A DNA stretch of 63,299 bases from Sphingomonas hengshuiensis (lineage in GTDB: Bacteria > Pseudomonadota > Alphaproteobacteria > Sphingomonadales > Sphingomonadaceae), in assembly GCA_003240755.1 (NCBI GenBank), contig QFNF01000025.1, positions 1 to 63,299 of the forward strand, read 5' to 3'. The notes beneath the pieces are model-generated. The model was not told the origin of the DNA and searched no databases. It saw only the letters and a list, made by a program, of their open reading frames with translations. A program made the position numbers and the translations under genes. Below, piece by piece: positions 16,928 through 24,297 of the stretch (positions are counted from its first letter, which is position 1; every line of letters starts with the position of its first letter).

Positions 16928-17908
16928 ATGCCTGCCCATTTGGCGTATCACACACATCATGGTGAGGCCTGGCACGGCGACGCGTTGGAACTGCTCGAAA
17001 AACTGCCGGACGGCAGCGTCAATCTCGTAATGACCTCGCCACCATTCGCGCTGCTGCGCAAGAAGGAATATGGGAATGCAGACCAGCGCGACTATATCGA
17101 CTGGCTGACCCAGTTCGCCCGGATCGTGCATCGCAAGCTGACCGATGACGGCAGCTTCGTACTTGACCTGGGCGGTGCGTATCAAAAGGGTTCGCCGACC
17201 CGCAGCCTTTACAATTTCCGGATTCCGATCCGGCTGTGCGACGAAATCGGCTTTCATCTTGCCGAGGATTTCTACTGGCACAATCCCGCAAAACTGCCCA
17301 GCCCCATCGAATGGGTCAACAAGCGCAAGATCCGGGTGAAGGATTCGGTCAATACGATCTGGTGGTTTTCCAAGACCGAATGGCCGAAGGCGGATATTAC
17401 CAAGGTTCTGGCACCCTATAGCGACCGGATGAAGAAACTGCTGGTGGATCCGGCGGCATTCTACAAACCCAAGGACCGCCCGAGCGGCCATGCGATAGGT
17501 ACTGCATTCGGCAAGGACAATGGCGGGTCGATTCCGTCCAACATGCTGCAGATTCCGAATACGGACAGCAACGGAGTCTATCTGCGTGGGTGCCGCAGCC
17601 TTGGCGAAAAGGGGCATCCCGCGCGATATCCGTCAAAATTGCCGGAATTCTTCATCAAGATGCTGACCGATCCCGGCGACGTCGTCGTCGATATCTTTGC
17701 AGGTTCGAACACGACCGGTCAGGTCGCGGAAAATCTGGGCCGGAAATGGCGTTCGTTCGAAGTGAGGCTGGACTATCTCGCTACCTCGGCATTCCGTTTT
17801 CTTGATTCCGACGTGAGCGATGCCGAGCTTCATGCGGTGCATGCCGCCATCCTGGCCGGACAAACACAGGATCTGTCCGATCAGTTCGTCGCCGCCGCGG
17901 CCGAATAG
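16928..17908 (+). CDS. PvuII-like N4-cytosine DNA methyltransferase
   Basis: 326 residues from the ATG at 16928, with GGAG about ten bases upstream. The N terminus YHTHHGEAWHGDALELLE and the catalytic motif TSPPF (36-40) come before the SAM-binding motif VDIFAGSNTTG (Asp255 onward), the order of beta-class amino-methyltransferases. WVNKRKIR-KDSVNT-WWFSKTEWPK-DITKVLAPYSDRMKK is shared with M.PvuII. It should protect CAGCTG by N4 methylation of the inner cytosine. It is divergent from the controller and endonuclease genes and complete, so the module looks functional. Confidence 0.95.
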   Translation: MPAHLAYHTHHGEAWHGDALELLEKLPDGSVNLVMTSPPFALLRKKEYGNADQRDYIDWLTQFARIVHRKLTDDGSFVLDLGGAYQKGSPTRSLYNFRIPIRLCDEIGFHLAEDFYWHNPAKLPSPIEWVNKRKIRVKDSVNTIWWFSKTEWPKADITKVLAPYSDRMKKLLVDPAAFYKPKDRPSGHAIGTAFGKDNGGSIPSNMLQIPNTDSNGVYLRGCRSLGEKGHPARYPSKLPEFFIKMLTDPGDVVVDIFAGSNTTGQVAENLGRKWRSFEVRLDYLATSAFRFLDSDVSDAELHAVHAAILAGQTQDLSDQFVAAAAE

Positions 17909-17980
17909 ACCAACCGGGACGTTCGTCACGGATCGCCCGATCAGCCCCGGCCGTTCTCGGCATGGCCGTTGCCGGTCGCC

Positions 17981-18802
17981 TCACTTCCCCCGCAGCGCCA
18001 TCTCCAACGCCACCTCCCAGCCGCCCGGCTCCCACTGGCTGCGTCGCCCACCCCGCCGCCACTCCAGTTGCGCATGTTCGACCATCCGCATTTCCTCCTC
18101 GGCCAGCAGCAGGCCGGCGCGATAGGCCTTCGCCTTGCGGTCGAGATAGGCGGTGTTGCTCTCGCCGCGCTTCGGGGCGAGGTCGGGGTCGGCGAGGCCC
18201 TTGGCGCGCCGGTCGTTCCACGCGATCATCTGCATCGCCTGCGCCGCCGTCATGGCCGGGATCGGCGGGGGATCGTTGTGTTGCCAATGGTCGTGGACGC
18301 TCGCCTCCGGCAGCGCGCTTTCGAGCAGCGCCGCCTCCAGCCGTTCGGAGCCGACCGCCAGCGCCACGCGCATCTCGCGGGCGAAGCCGGGATGGGCGCG
18401 GGCGCGGGCGTAGAAGCTGGAGTGCGCGAAGCCGGCGGCGGCTGCGGAGAGGCGGACGTTGGCGGTGGCGCTGAGCGCTGCGAGGAAGCGTTGTTCGGCG
18501 TCGCGGTCGATGGTGCGGGTCTTGCCGACGCGCAGTTGCAGGCGACCTTTCGAGCGGACGACGCGCGCCGGCCCCTCCGTCTTGTCGGGCTGGGCGAGGC
18601 GGGCGGCGGCGAGGGTCAGCGCGGCTTCCCAGCGCTGGGCGAAGTCGGGGTCGGCGTTCCTCCGCTTGGTGAGCATCGAGCGGTTGAGACCGGTGACGCG
18701 GGCAGCGTCGCGGGCGTTGCCGGTGCGCTCGAGTTCGGTCAGGAACGCGGCGTTCTGCAGCGCCTGTTTGCGGCTATAGGGGCGTGGCTTGCGATCGGGC
18801 AT
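17981..18802 (-). CDS. Protein with two helix-turn-helix-like repeats, function unknown
   Basis: 273 residues from the ATG at 18802. Two similar alpha-helical units are visible: residues about 10-65 (FLTELERTGNARDAARVTGLNRSMLTKRRNADPDFAQRWEAAL) and about 95-150 (FLAALSATANVRLSAAAAGFAHSSFYARARAHPGFAREM). Each has the pattern of a helix-turn-helix followed by an aromatic-acid segment, reminiscent of phage small-terminase or transposase DNA-binding units. The C-terminal third is Arg/Ala/Glu-rich and unassigned. It lies between the R-M system and rplK, in opposite orientation to rplK. High G+C argues against arrival together with the restriction gene. I cannot name a function. Confidence 0.7.
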   Translation of the reverse strand: MPDRKPRPYSRKQALQNAAFLTELERTGNARDAARVTGLNRSMLTKRRNADPDFAQRWEAALTLAAARLAQPDKTEGPARVVRSKGRLQLRVGKTRTIDRDAEQRFLAALSATANVRLSAAAAGFAHSSFYARARAHPGFAREMRVALAVGSERLEAALLESALPEASVHDHWQHNDPPPIPAMTAAQAMQMIAWNDRRAKGLADPDLAPKRGESNTAYLDRKAKAYRAGLLLAEEEMRMVEHAQLEWRRGGRRSQWEPGGWEVALEMALRGK

Positions 18803-18955
18803 GGCGCCTACCGGATCAGGCGGAATCCTACATTGCAAGCGGGCGGCGTCTGCGCTATGCGCGGCGCTTCCCAAACGACAGTTTTGGAAACCATGGCGGG
18901 AGGTGCCCCGGAAACGGCGCGCCGCACGGACCGCTAAACTTGAAAGAGAGTGAAC

Positions 18956-19277
18956 ATGGCCAAGAAGATTACCGGCTATATCAAGCTGCAGGTGCCGGCG
19001 GGCGAAGCCAAGCCGTCGCCGCCGATCGGCCCGGCGCTGGGTCAGCGCGGCGTGAACATCATGGAATTCTGCAAGGCGCCTCATCAAGCAGGCGATCAAC
19101 CTGAAGTCGGGTTCGAAGGAACCGGGCAAGGTGAAGGCCGGCAGCATCAAGCGGTCGCAGCTCAGCGACATCGCCACGATGAAGATGAAGGATCTGAACG
19201 CCAACGACATCGACGCGGCGACGAAGATCATCGAAGGTTCGGCCCGCGCGATGGGCCTCGAAGTGGTGGAGGGTTAA
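18956..19277 (+). pseudogene. rplK: Ribosomal protein L11 gene with a 110-base internal deletion and frameshift
   Basis: The N-terminal frame from ATG 18956 encodes [37 protein letters not shown] and then abruptly changes. The C-terminal half of L11 ([49 protein letters not shown]) resumes at about 19079 in a different frame, ending at TAA 19275-19277. Compared with a normal 143-residue L11, about 37 residues between Ala40 and the LIKQ segment are missing; the gene spans 322 instead of about 432 bases, so 110 bases are lost and the frame shifts. The N-terminal domain end and the hinge would be absent. This may be a real mutation or an assembly or sequencing error; rplA follows intact. Confidence 0.88.
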
Positions 19278-19281
19278 GACC

Positions 19282-19980
19282 GTGGCCAAGCTGACCAAGA
19301 AGGCGAAGACCCTCGCCGCTGCCGTCGATGCGCAGAAGCTGTACGGCGTCGATGAAGCGATCGCGCTCGCCAAGACCCATGCGACCGCCAAGTTCGACGA
19401 GACGATCGAAGTCGCGCTGAACCTGGGCGTCGATCCGCGCCACGCCGACCAGATGGTCCGCGGCGTCGTGACCCTGCCCAAGGGCACCGGCAAGACCGTG
19501 CGCGTCGGCGTGTTCGCGCGCGGCGCCAAGGCCGAGGAAGCCACCGCGGCGGGTGCCGATGTCGTCGGCGCCGAGGACCTGATGGACGCGATCCAGGGCG
19601 GCAAGATCGATTTCGATCGCTGCATCGCGACCCCGGACATGATGGGCCTGGTCGGTCGTCTCGGCAAGATCCTGGGGCCGAAGGGCCTGATGCCGAACCC
19701 GAAGCTCGGCACGGTCACGATGAACGTCGCGGCTGCGGTCGAGGCGGCCAAGGGCGGCCAGGTGGAATATCGCGTCGAAAAGGCCGGCATCATCCATTCG
19801 GGCATCGGCAAGGCGTCGTTCCCGGCCGCCGACCTGCGCGAGAATTTCGACGCGCTGGTCGATGCGGTGGTGAAGGCCAAGCCGTCGGGCGCCAAGGGCA
19901 AATATGTCCGCAAGGTCGCGGTCAGCTCGTCGATGGGCCCGGGGATCAAGGTCGATACGACCGAGGTCGCAGGCGCGTAA
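19282..19980 (+). CDS. rplA: 50S ribosomal protein L1
   Basis: 232 residues from GTG 19282, four bases after the rplK stop. The sequence is typical over its full length: [78 protein letters not shown] and [21 protein letters not shown]1 forms the ribosomal stalk at the E site and can repress its own operon. The intact L1 makes the broken neighbouring rplK more striking. Structured RNA and a terminator lie downstream instead of the expected rplJ-rplL. Confidence 0.97.
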   Translation: MAKLTKKAKTLAAAVDAQKLYGVDEAIALAKTHATAKFDETIEVALNLGVDPRHADQMVRGVVTLPKGTGKTVRVGVFARGAKAEEATAAGADVVGAEDLMDAIQGGKIDFDRCIATPDMMGLVGRLGKILGPKGLMPNPKLGTVTMNVAAAVEAAKGGQVEYRVEKAGIIHSGIGKASFPAADLRENFDALVDAVVKAKPSGAKGKYVRKVAVSSSMGPGIKVDTTEVAGA

Positions 19981-19989
19981 GCCAGAGCC

Positions 19990-20098
19990 GCACCGCTTTG
20001 GCGCGAGCCAAAGCGGAGACGGTGACAGGCCGGCCGGCGGGGCTTAAGCCCCGACCGACGGCGCGGGATTTATTTCCGCATCGGCCGACAAACAGAAC
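19990..20098 (+). ncRNA. Structured leader-like RNA after rplA (possible L10 leader)
   Basis: Two strong structures are present: a perfect 10-bp hairpin CCGCTTTGGC / GCCAAAGCGG with a GCGA loop (19993-20016), and the palindrome GGGGCTTAAGCCCC (about 20038-20051) in a context of GGAGACGGTGACAGG and GACCGACGG. Such elements between rplA and rplJ recall the L10 autoregulatory leader, but no rplJ follows. The identification is from memory of related leaders and is tentative; it may be a remnant or a different structured RNA. Confidence 0.4.
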
Positions 20099-20133
20099 AA
20101 GGGGTCGGAGGCTATACGCTTCCGGCCCCTTTT
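20099..20133 (+). terminator. Intrinsic terminator or attenuator downstream of rplA
   Basis: AAGGGGTCGGA (20099-20109) pairs with TCCGGCCCCTT (20121-20131, one wobble), followed by TTC after a run of four T. It is the clearest rho-independent signal in this locus. It either ends the rplKA transcript or represents an attenuator that normally lies in front of rplJ. Confidence 0.7.
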
Positions 20134-20178
20134 CTCTGGCGTGGGGGATGGAGCCGGGAGGTTCCGACCCAATGGATT

Positions 20179-20315
20179 CCGGCCTGCGCCGGGATGACAT
20201 TGCGGGCGCGATGACGGCGGTGGCCACAGGTCCGTCGCCCCGGCGGAGGCTGGGGCCTCGTGCGGCGGGGCGTGCGCTGTCGTAGCGGGGAGATCCCGGC
20301 CTGCGCCGGGATGAC
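20179..20315 (+). repeat. Two copies of a REP-like repeat
   Basis: The 20-base core CCGGCCTGCGCCGGGATGAC occurs at 20179-20198 and again at 20296-20315, direct orientation. Each core can fold (CCGGC with GCCGG). Relatives occur at 37052-37121 and 43724-43831. No transposase is nearby, so these fit REP/MITE-like extragenic repeats common in sphingomonad genomes. Confidence 0.65.
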
Positions 20316-20324
20316 GCAGGTGGC

Positions 20325-20819
20325 TCAGATATTCCCCTGCTCCGCCTCCGGCACGTCGTCGTCCGGGCCGTAATACAGCTTGGCGCATTCGTCGCGCAGG
20401 CATCCGCCTTCGATCACGATATCGTTGCGATAGGCGTCGGCGATGAAGCCCAGCGTATCGATGTGGCGATCCTCGAAATACATCCGGTGCACGTCGTCGC
20501 GGCCGGCGCCATAGACGACGCGGGCGACCTTCGACCAGATCGAGGCCATGGTGCACATGCCGCAGGGTTGCAGCGTCGAATAGAGCGTGGCGTCGCGCAG
20601 CTCCATGTCGCCTTCGCTCTCGCAGGCGCGGCGGATCGCCATCATCTCGGCATGGGCGGTGGCGTCGGGCAGCAGCTCGGTCTGGTTGGGCTCGGCCGAC
20701 AGCACGCGGCCGCCGCGCACGATGATCGCGCCCAGCGGCGAGCAGGACGGGTCGTCGCCCTTGGTCCGGGCGATGGCGATCGCCTCGCGCATCCAGCGTT
20801 CGTCCTGTGCGGTCGGCAT
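20325..20819 (-). CDS. Zinc-dependent nucleoside/nucleobase deaminase family protein
   Basis: 164 residues from the ATG at 20819; a GGGGA lies about eight bases upstream, which favours it over the in-frame ATG at 20825. The cytidine-deaminase-fold zinc motifs are intact: TAHAEMMAI (His ligand and catalytic Glu) and PCGMC (two Cys ligands). The general pattern MREAIAIARTK and LGAIIVRGGRVLS also fits guanine/adenosine deaminase relatives such as TadA and GuaD. The exact base is not predictable. It lies near the divergent repeats after rplA and shares its strand with the deacetylase-like gene upstream. Confidence 0.85.
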   Translation of the reverse strand: MPTAQDERWMREAIAIARTKGDDPSCSPLGAIIVRGGRVLSAEPNQTELLPDATAHAEMMAIRRACESEGDMELRDATLYSTLQPCGMCTMASIWSKVARVVYGAGRDDVHRMYFEDRHIDTLGFIADAYRNDIVIEGGCLRDECAKLYYGPDDDVPEAEQGNI

Positions 20820-20865
20820 CGGCATGTCCCCTTCGCGCTGCCCAACGTGCGACGGCGGCGAAGGA

Positions 20866-21849
20866 TCAGGCGGCGGCGAGGATATCGTCGCTCGACGCCG
20901 CGCGCACGCCCAGCCGGTCGAGCAGGCCGAGCACCGCGTCCCACCAGCGCCAGAAGGCGGCAAGGTCGGCGGCGTCGCGGACATAGGGGGTGTGGCCGGG
21001 GACGAGGCTGGGCGAGTGATAGGCGAAGTTGAGGACGCGCACCCCCTCCCCCACGGCCACCCGCACCGCCTCCAGCACGTCGGCGAGCGGCATGTCCTCG
21101 GGCGTCAGCGCGACGCGGTGGAGCATGCCCGACCGGGCGAGCAGGCCGCGCCCGCGCGGCACATGGCCGGCGGCACGATAGAGCGGCTGGCCGGCGCGGC
21201 GCAGCCGGCCGGTGAAGACGGTGGTCAGCGGCAGTTCGAGGATCGCGCCGTCCGGCCCGGTATGGAAGGCGTCGTTGCCGATCGCGCGATAGTCCGGCCC
21301 GCCCTGCGCCCCGTAATCATAGCGCGCGCGCATCGAGCTATCGAGGCGGTAGCCGCGCCGGGCGAGCAGGCGCAGCGTGTCGGGGCCAAGGCCGTAGCGG
21401 CCGGCGCGATAGACGGTCGGCGGGGCGCCGGCGAGCGCGGTCAGCGCGGCGGTGAGGCGGTCGAGCTTGGCCCCCTCCAGCGCAGGCGGCAGGTTGCCGG
21501 CGAAGCTGCTGCGCGGCGACAGCGTTTCGTCGAAGGGCGGGTTGACCCACGGGTGGAGCTGCGCGCCGATGGTGGCGTGGCCATGGGCGGCGACGGCACG
21601 CAGGGCATCGATCGCGGCAGGATCGGTCGCGACCGGATAGTCGACCAGATAGCAGCTCCGGACCCCCGATGCCGCCATCCGGGCGTGCGCGGCGGGCAGG
21701 GCGGCGACGGCGCTGACCCCCCAGCCGTCGTGGCGGAAGGGAGCGCGCCAGTCGAATTCCTCCTCGGTATCGACGAACACGGTGAAGCGGGTGCCGAAGC
21801 CGTCGCGCCAGACGACCGGCCGGCCGTCGGCGGGCCGGAACGGGATCAC
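20866..21849 (-). CDS. Polysaccharide deacetylase-like protein (WalW-type)
   Basis: 327 residues from a GTG that overlaps the stop of the kinase gene (GTGA). Family residues include TVFVDTEEEFDW (first metal Asp), QLHPWVNPPFDE (His), VYRAGRYGLGPDTLRLLARRGYRLDSSMRARYDY and FAYHSPSL near the C terminus. This matches NodB-like deacetylases annotated as WalW in alphaproteobacteria. It may modify cell-wall or exopolysaccharide sugars, though no signal peptide is apparent, so a cytoplasmic role is possible. Coupling to the upstream histidine kinase suggests a functional link. Confidence 0.8.
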   Translation of the reverse strand: MIPFRPADGRPVVWRDGFGTRFTVFVDTEEEFDWRAPFRHDGWGVSAVAALPAAHARMAASGVRSCYLVDYPVATDPAAIDALRAVAAHGHATIGAQLHPWVNPPFDETLSPRSSFAGNLPPALEGAKLDRLTAALTALAGAPPTVYRAGRYGLGPDTLRLLARRGYRLDSSMRARYDYGAQGGPDYRAIGNDAFHTGPDGAILELPLTTVFTGRLRRAGQPLYRAAGHVPRGRGLLARSGMLHRVALTPEDMPLADVLEAVRVAVGEGVRVLNFAYHSPSLVPGHTPYVRDAADLAAFWRWWDAVLGLLDRLGVRAASSDDILAAA

Positions 21850-23564
21850 CGGCCGAGCGCCTGCCCGACTTCCGCCCCGGCCGCGGGCAGGCGCAGCGTC
21901 AGCGTGGCGGAACCGAAGGCGAGCGTGCCGCCCAGCTCGCTCGCGAGGTTGCGGGCGAGGCGCAGCGCGAAACCGGTGCCGAGGAGCGACTGGTCCTGTT
22001 CGTCGTCGTCGACGTCGAACACGCTGTCGCCGGGCCATGCGCCCAGCGCCTGCGGGCGATCGAGCACGATCGCGACATGGCCATCGCCCTCCAGCCCCAT
22101 GCGGACATAGATCGATTCGTCCGGCTCGCCCGCAGATACCAGGGTCGCGAGCAGGCGGGCGAGCAGCCGTTCGACGGCGCGGCGATCGCCGATGACGGAC
22201 AGGTCGGTCGGCTCGATCTCCAGCAGCGTACCGCGCAAGGTGCACAGCGAGGCAAGGTCGCCGGCGATGACGTCGAACACCGGGCGCAACGCCACGCTGT
22301 CGGCGCGCAGGTCCAGCGCGTCGCCATCGATCCGCGCGGCAAGGTCGAGATCGTCGATCACCGCGACCAGATCGCGCGAATGGTCGAGGATCGCGCCGGC
22401 GCGGTCGCGATAGACCGGCGGCACGGGGCCGAGCAGTTGCGCCTCGATCATCTCGGCGAAACCGGCGATGGCGCCTGCGGGCGTACGCAGTTCGTGGACC
22501 AGTTGGCGAAGCTGGGCGACGCCGGCGTCGCGGTTGGGGGCGGGCTCGGCACGTTCATCGCGGCGGGGGCGGCGCGCGGTGCCGCGATAGCCGGTAAAGC
22601 GCCCGGTGGCATGGTCGAAGGCGGGCACGCCCGACACGCACCATTCGCCCGCCGCGTCGCTGTCGCCACCGATGACCAGCCGCGCATCGCGGAACGGGCT
22701 GCGCTGGCGCAGCGCACCGGCGGCGACGCCGTCGAAACGGGCATGGCCGGGCGCGGCACCGAAGTCGAGCGACAGGCCGATCAGCGGCGCGCGGCTGACG
22801 CCGTCGACCCAGCGCAGAACGCCGGTCGCGTCGGTTTCGAAGCGGAAGCTGTCATGGGTGGCGCGCGGGGGCGGCGGCGGCGGGGCGACGTCCTGCGTGC
22901 GTTCGAACGCCTCGATCCGGGCCATGACATCGACGATGCTGAACGGGCCGGCGGGGTCGGCCTCGCCGGTCGCCGCGAGGCGGGCGGGCTCGCTGTCGCC
23001 CTGCGTCCCCTCGGCAGCGACCGGGGCCGCTGCGGGGCGGGCGTCGTTCGCGTGCGACGGGATGTTCCGGGCCTCGCCGGGCTGACGGGCTTCGCCGGGC
23101 TGAAGGGCCTCGCCGCCCTGGGCGCCATCCGCGCGATCGTCACCCAGCACGAGGTCGGTGCTGCCGAAACTGTCGAGCGCGCGCCGGACGGCGGGGGCGA
23201 GGTCGCGGCGGTTGCGGACCACGCCGCGCGCCGCCGGGCCGAGGCGCGGAAGGAGCGCCAGCCAGTCATCGTCCGACAGGGCGGCACTGCGCAGCACGGG
23301 AAGCGCCGCCTCGATCACGTCGGTCGCGAGCAGGTCGACCAGCAGGGCGGGCGGGCGGGCATATTCGAGGTCGCGCGCGCTGGCGACGCGCACCGTGCGC
23401 GGCACGCCGTCGCGCAGATCATGGAGCAGCGCGATGGCACGGGGATCGGGGGCGGCACGGCCGCGACCGATCAGGTCGACCAACTGGCGCCACGCCGATG
23501 CGCGCGCCCCCTCCCCCGTCAGATCGGACGCCAGAACCGTTTCGAGAGTGTCGTCGAAGCGCAC
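21846..23564 (-). CDS. Histidine kinase with DUF2336-like N terminus and degenerate ATP-binding domain
   Basis: 572 residues, no membrane segments. Residues about 1-140 are helical repeats like DUF2336 (PPALLVDLLATDVIEAALPVLRSAALSDDDWLALLPRL, VVRNRRDLAPAVRRAL). A linker with QPGEAR repeats and a poly-Pro run follows, then a PAS-like region (about 240-330). The HisKA H-box is intact: LVHELRTPAGAIAGFAEMI. In the HATPase region the N-box lacks its Asn (VERLLARLLATLVSAG) and the G1 DxGxG is replaced (VLDRPQALGAW), while a G2-like LGTGFALRLARNLASELGG remains. It may be a phosphotransferase or weak kinase. No cognate response regulator is adjacent. Confidence 0.8.
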   Translation of the reverse strand: MRFDDTLETVLASDLTGEGARASAWRQLVDLIGRGRAAPDPRAIALLHDLRDGVPRTVRVASARDLEYARPPALLVDLLATDVIEAALPVLRSAALSDDDWLALLPRLGPAARGVVRNRRDLAPAVRRALDSFGSTDLVLGDDRADGAQGGEALQPGEARQPGEARNIPSHANDARPAAAPVAAEGTQGDSEPARLAATGEADPAGPFSIVDVMARIEAFERTQDVAPPPPPPRATHDSFRFETDATGVLRWVDGVSRAPLIGLSLDFGAAPGHARFDGVAAGALRQRSPFRDARLVIGGDSDAAGEWCVSGVPAFDHATGRFTGYRGTARRPRRDERAEPAPNRDAGVAQLRQLVHELRTPAGAIAGFAEMIEAQLLGPVPPVYRDRAGAILDHSRDLVAVIDDLDLAARIDGDALDLRADSVALRPVFDVIAGDLASLCTLRGTLLEIEPTDLSVIGDRRAVERLLARLLATLVSAGEPDESIYVRMGLEGDGHVAIVLDRPQALGAWPGDSVFDVDDDEQDQSLLGTGFALRLARNLASELGGTLAFGSATLTLRLPAAGAEVGQALGR

Positions 23565-23688
23565 CGATTACCCTATAGCCGCCACGCGGAGCCGCGGCGC
23601 GCGCAATCCTTAACCCGCCGCATCGCAATACGGAACTGCCCATTTTCGGCACGTCGCAATGTGGGACAATTGCGCTTCCGCGTAATTT

Positions 23689-23694
23689 TATAAT
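23689..23694 (+). promoter_or_regulatory. Candidate -10 element upstream of the Lrp-family gene
   Basis: A perfect TATAAT in the 176-base gap between the divergent kinase and Lrp genes, within an AT-rich stretch, 46 bases before the Lrp start. No good -35 hexamer is seen at 17 bases. Transcription would start near 23701. Confidence 0.4.
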
Positions 23695-23740
23695 GCTGTA
23701 GGCAGTCCTTTCATTCGTACCTAATCACGGACACCGACCC

Positions 23741-24211
23741 ATGGCATTCGATCGTATCGACCGGCAAATCCTTGCGCTGCTGCAGGAGGACGGGCGGATG
23801 ACGAATGTCGAACTGGCCGAGCGCGTCGGGCTGACCGCGCCGCCGTGCCTGCGCCGGGTGCGGGCGCTGGAGGAGGCCGGGGCGATCCGCGGCTATCACG
23901 CGACGCTCGACCCCCGGCTGCTGGGGTTCACGATCACGGTGTTCGCGCTGGTCAGCCTGAAGAGCCAGGCGGGCAGCGATCTGGCCGCGTTCGAGGCACA
24001 TGTCGCGACCATCCCCGAGGTCCGCGAATGCCATATGCTGAATGGCGAGATCGACTTCATCCTCAAGATCGTGGCGGCGGACCTCGAGACGTTCCAGTCG
24101 ATGCTGACCACGCAACTGATTACCGCGCCGAATGTCGCGAGCGTGAAGACGTCGCCGACGGTGCGGACGTCGAAGGCATTGCCGGGCATCCCGGTCACGG
24201 CGGAGGCGTGA
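23741..24211 (+). CDS. Lrp/AsnC family transcriptional regulator
   Basis: 156 residues from ATG 23741. The N-terminal winged helix-turn-helix is FDRIDRQILALLQEDGRMTNVELAERVGLTAPPCLRRVRALEEAG and the C-terminal AsnC ligand-binding (RAM) domain includes HVATIPEVRECHMLNGEIDFILKIVAADLETFQSML. Such proteins form octamers and control amino-acid metabolism in response to Leu or other ligands. No amino-acid gene is adjacent, so the regulon cannot be inferred. It is convergent with the TPR gene, with a terminator between. Confidence 0.95.
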   Translation: MAFDRIDRQILALLQEDGRMTNVELAERVGLTAPPCLRRVRALEEAGAIRGYHATLDPRLLGFTITVFALVSLKSQAGSDLAAFEAHVATIPEVRECHMLNGEIDFILKIVAADLETFQSMLTTQLITAPNVASVKTSPTVRTSKALPGIPVTAEA

Positions 24212-24247
24212 CGGGCGCGCCGCGTGCTCCCGTCCCCCGAATGAAAA

Positions 24248-24275
24248 CGGCCCGGACAGTCGCCTGTCCGGGCCG
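24248..24275 (-). terminator. Intrinsic terminator between Lrp and TPR genes
   Basis: A perfect 12-bp stem (CGGCCCGGACAG / CTGTCCGGGCCG) with a 4-base loop. On the minus strand it is followed by TTTTCAT, so it should terminate the TPR gene. The same design (ATGAAAACG then a stem with a TCGC loop) recurs at 56386-56413. Confidence 0.75.
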
Positions 24276-24297
24276 CTCCCCATCCCGTCAACCGCGA

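Noticed and set aside
17981..18802. Prophage terminase small subunit marking a prophage
   Set aside because: Only weak HTH-like resemblance, and no other phage gene lies nearby.
18956..19277. Programmed ribosomal frameshifting in rplK
   Set aside because: Recoding would not restore the about 37 missing residues, and no slippery sequence or pseudoknot pattern is seen at the junction.
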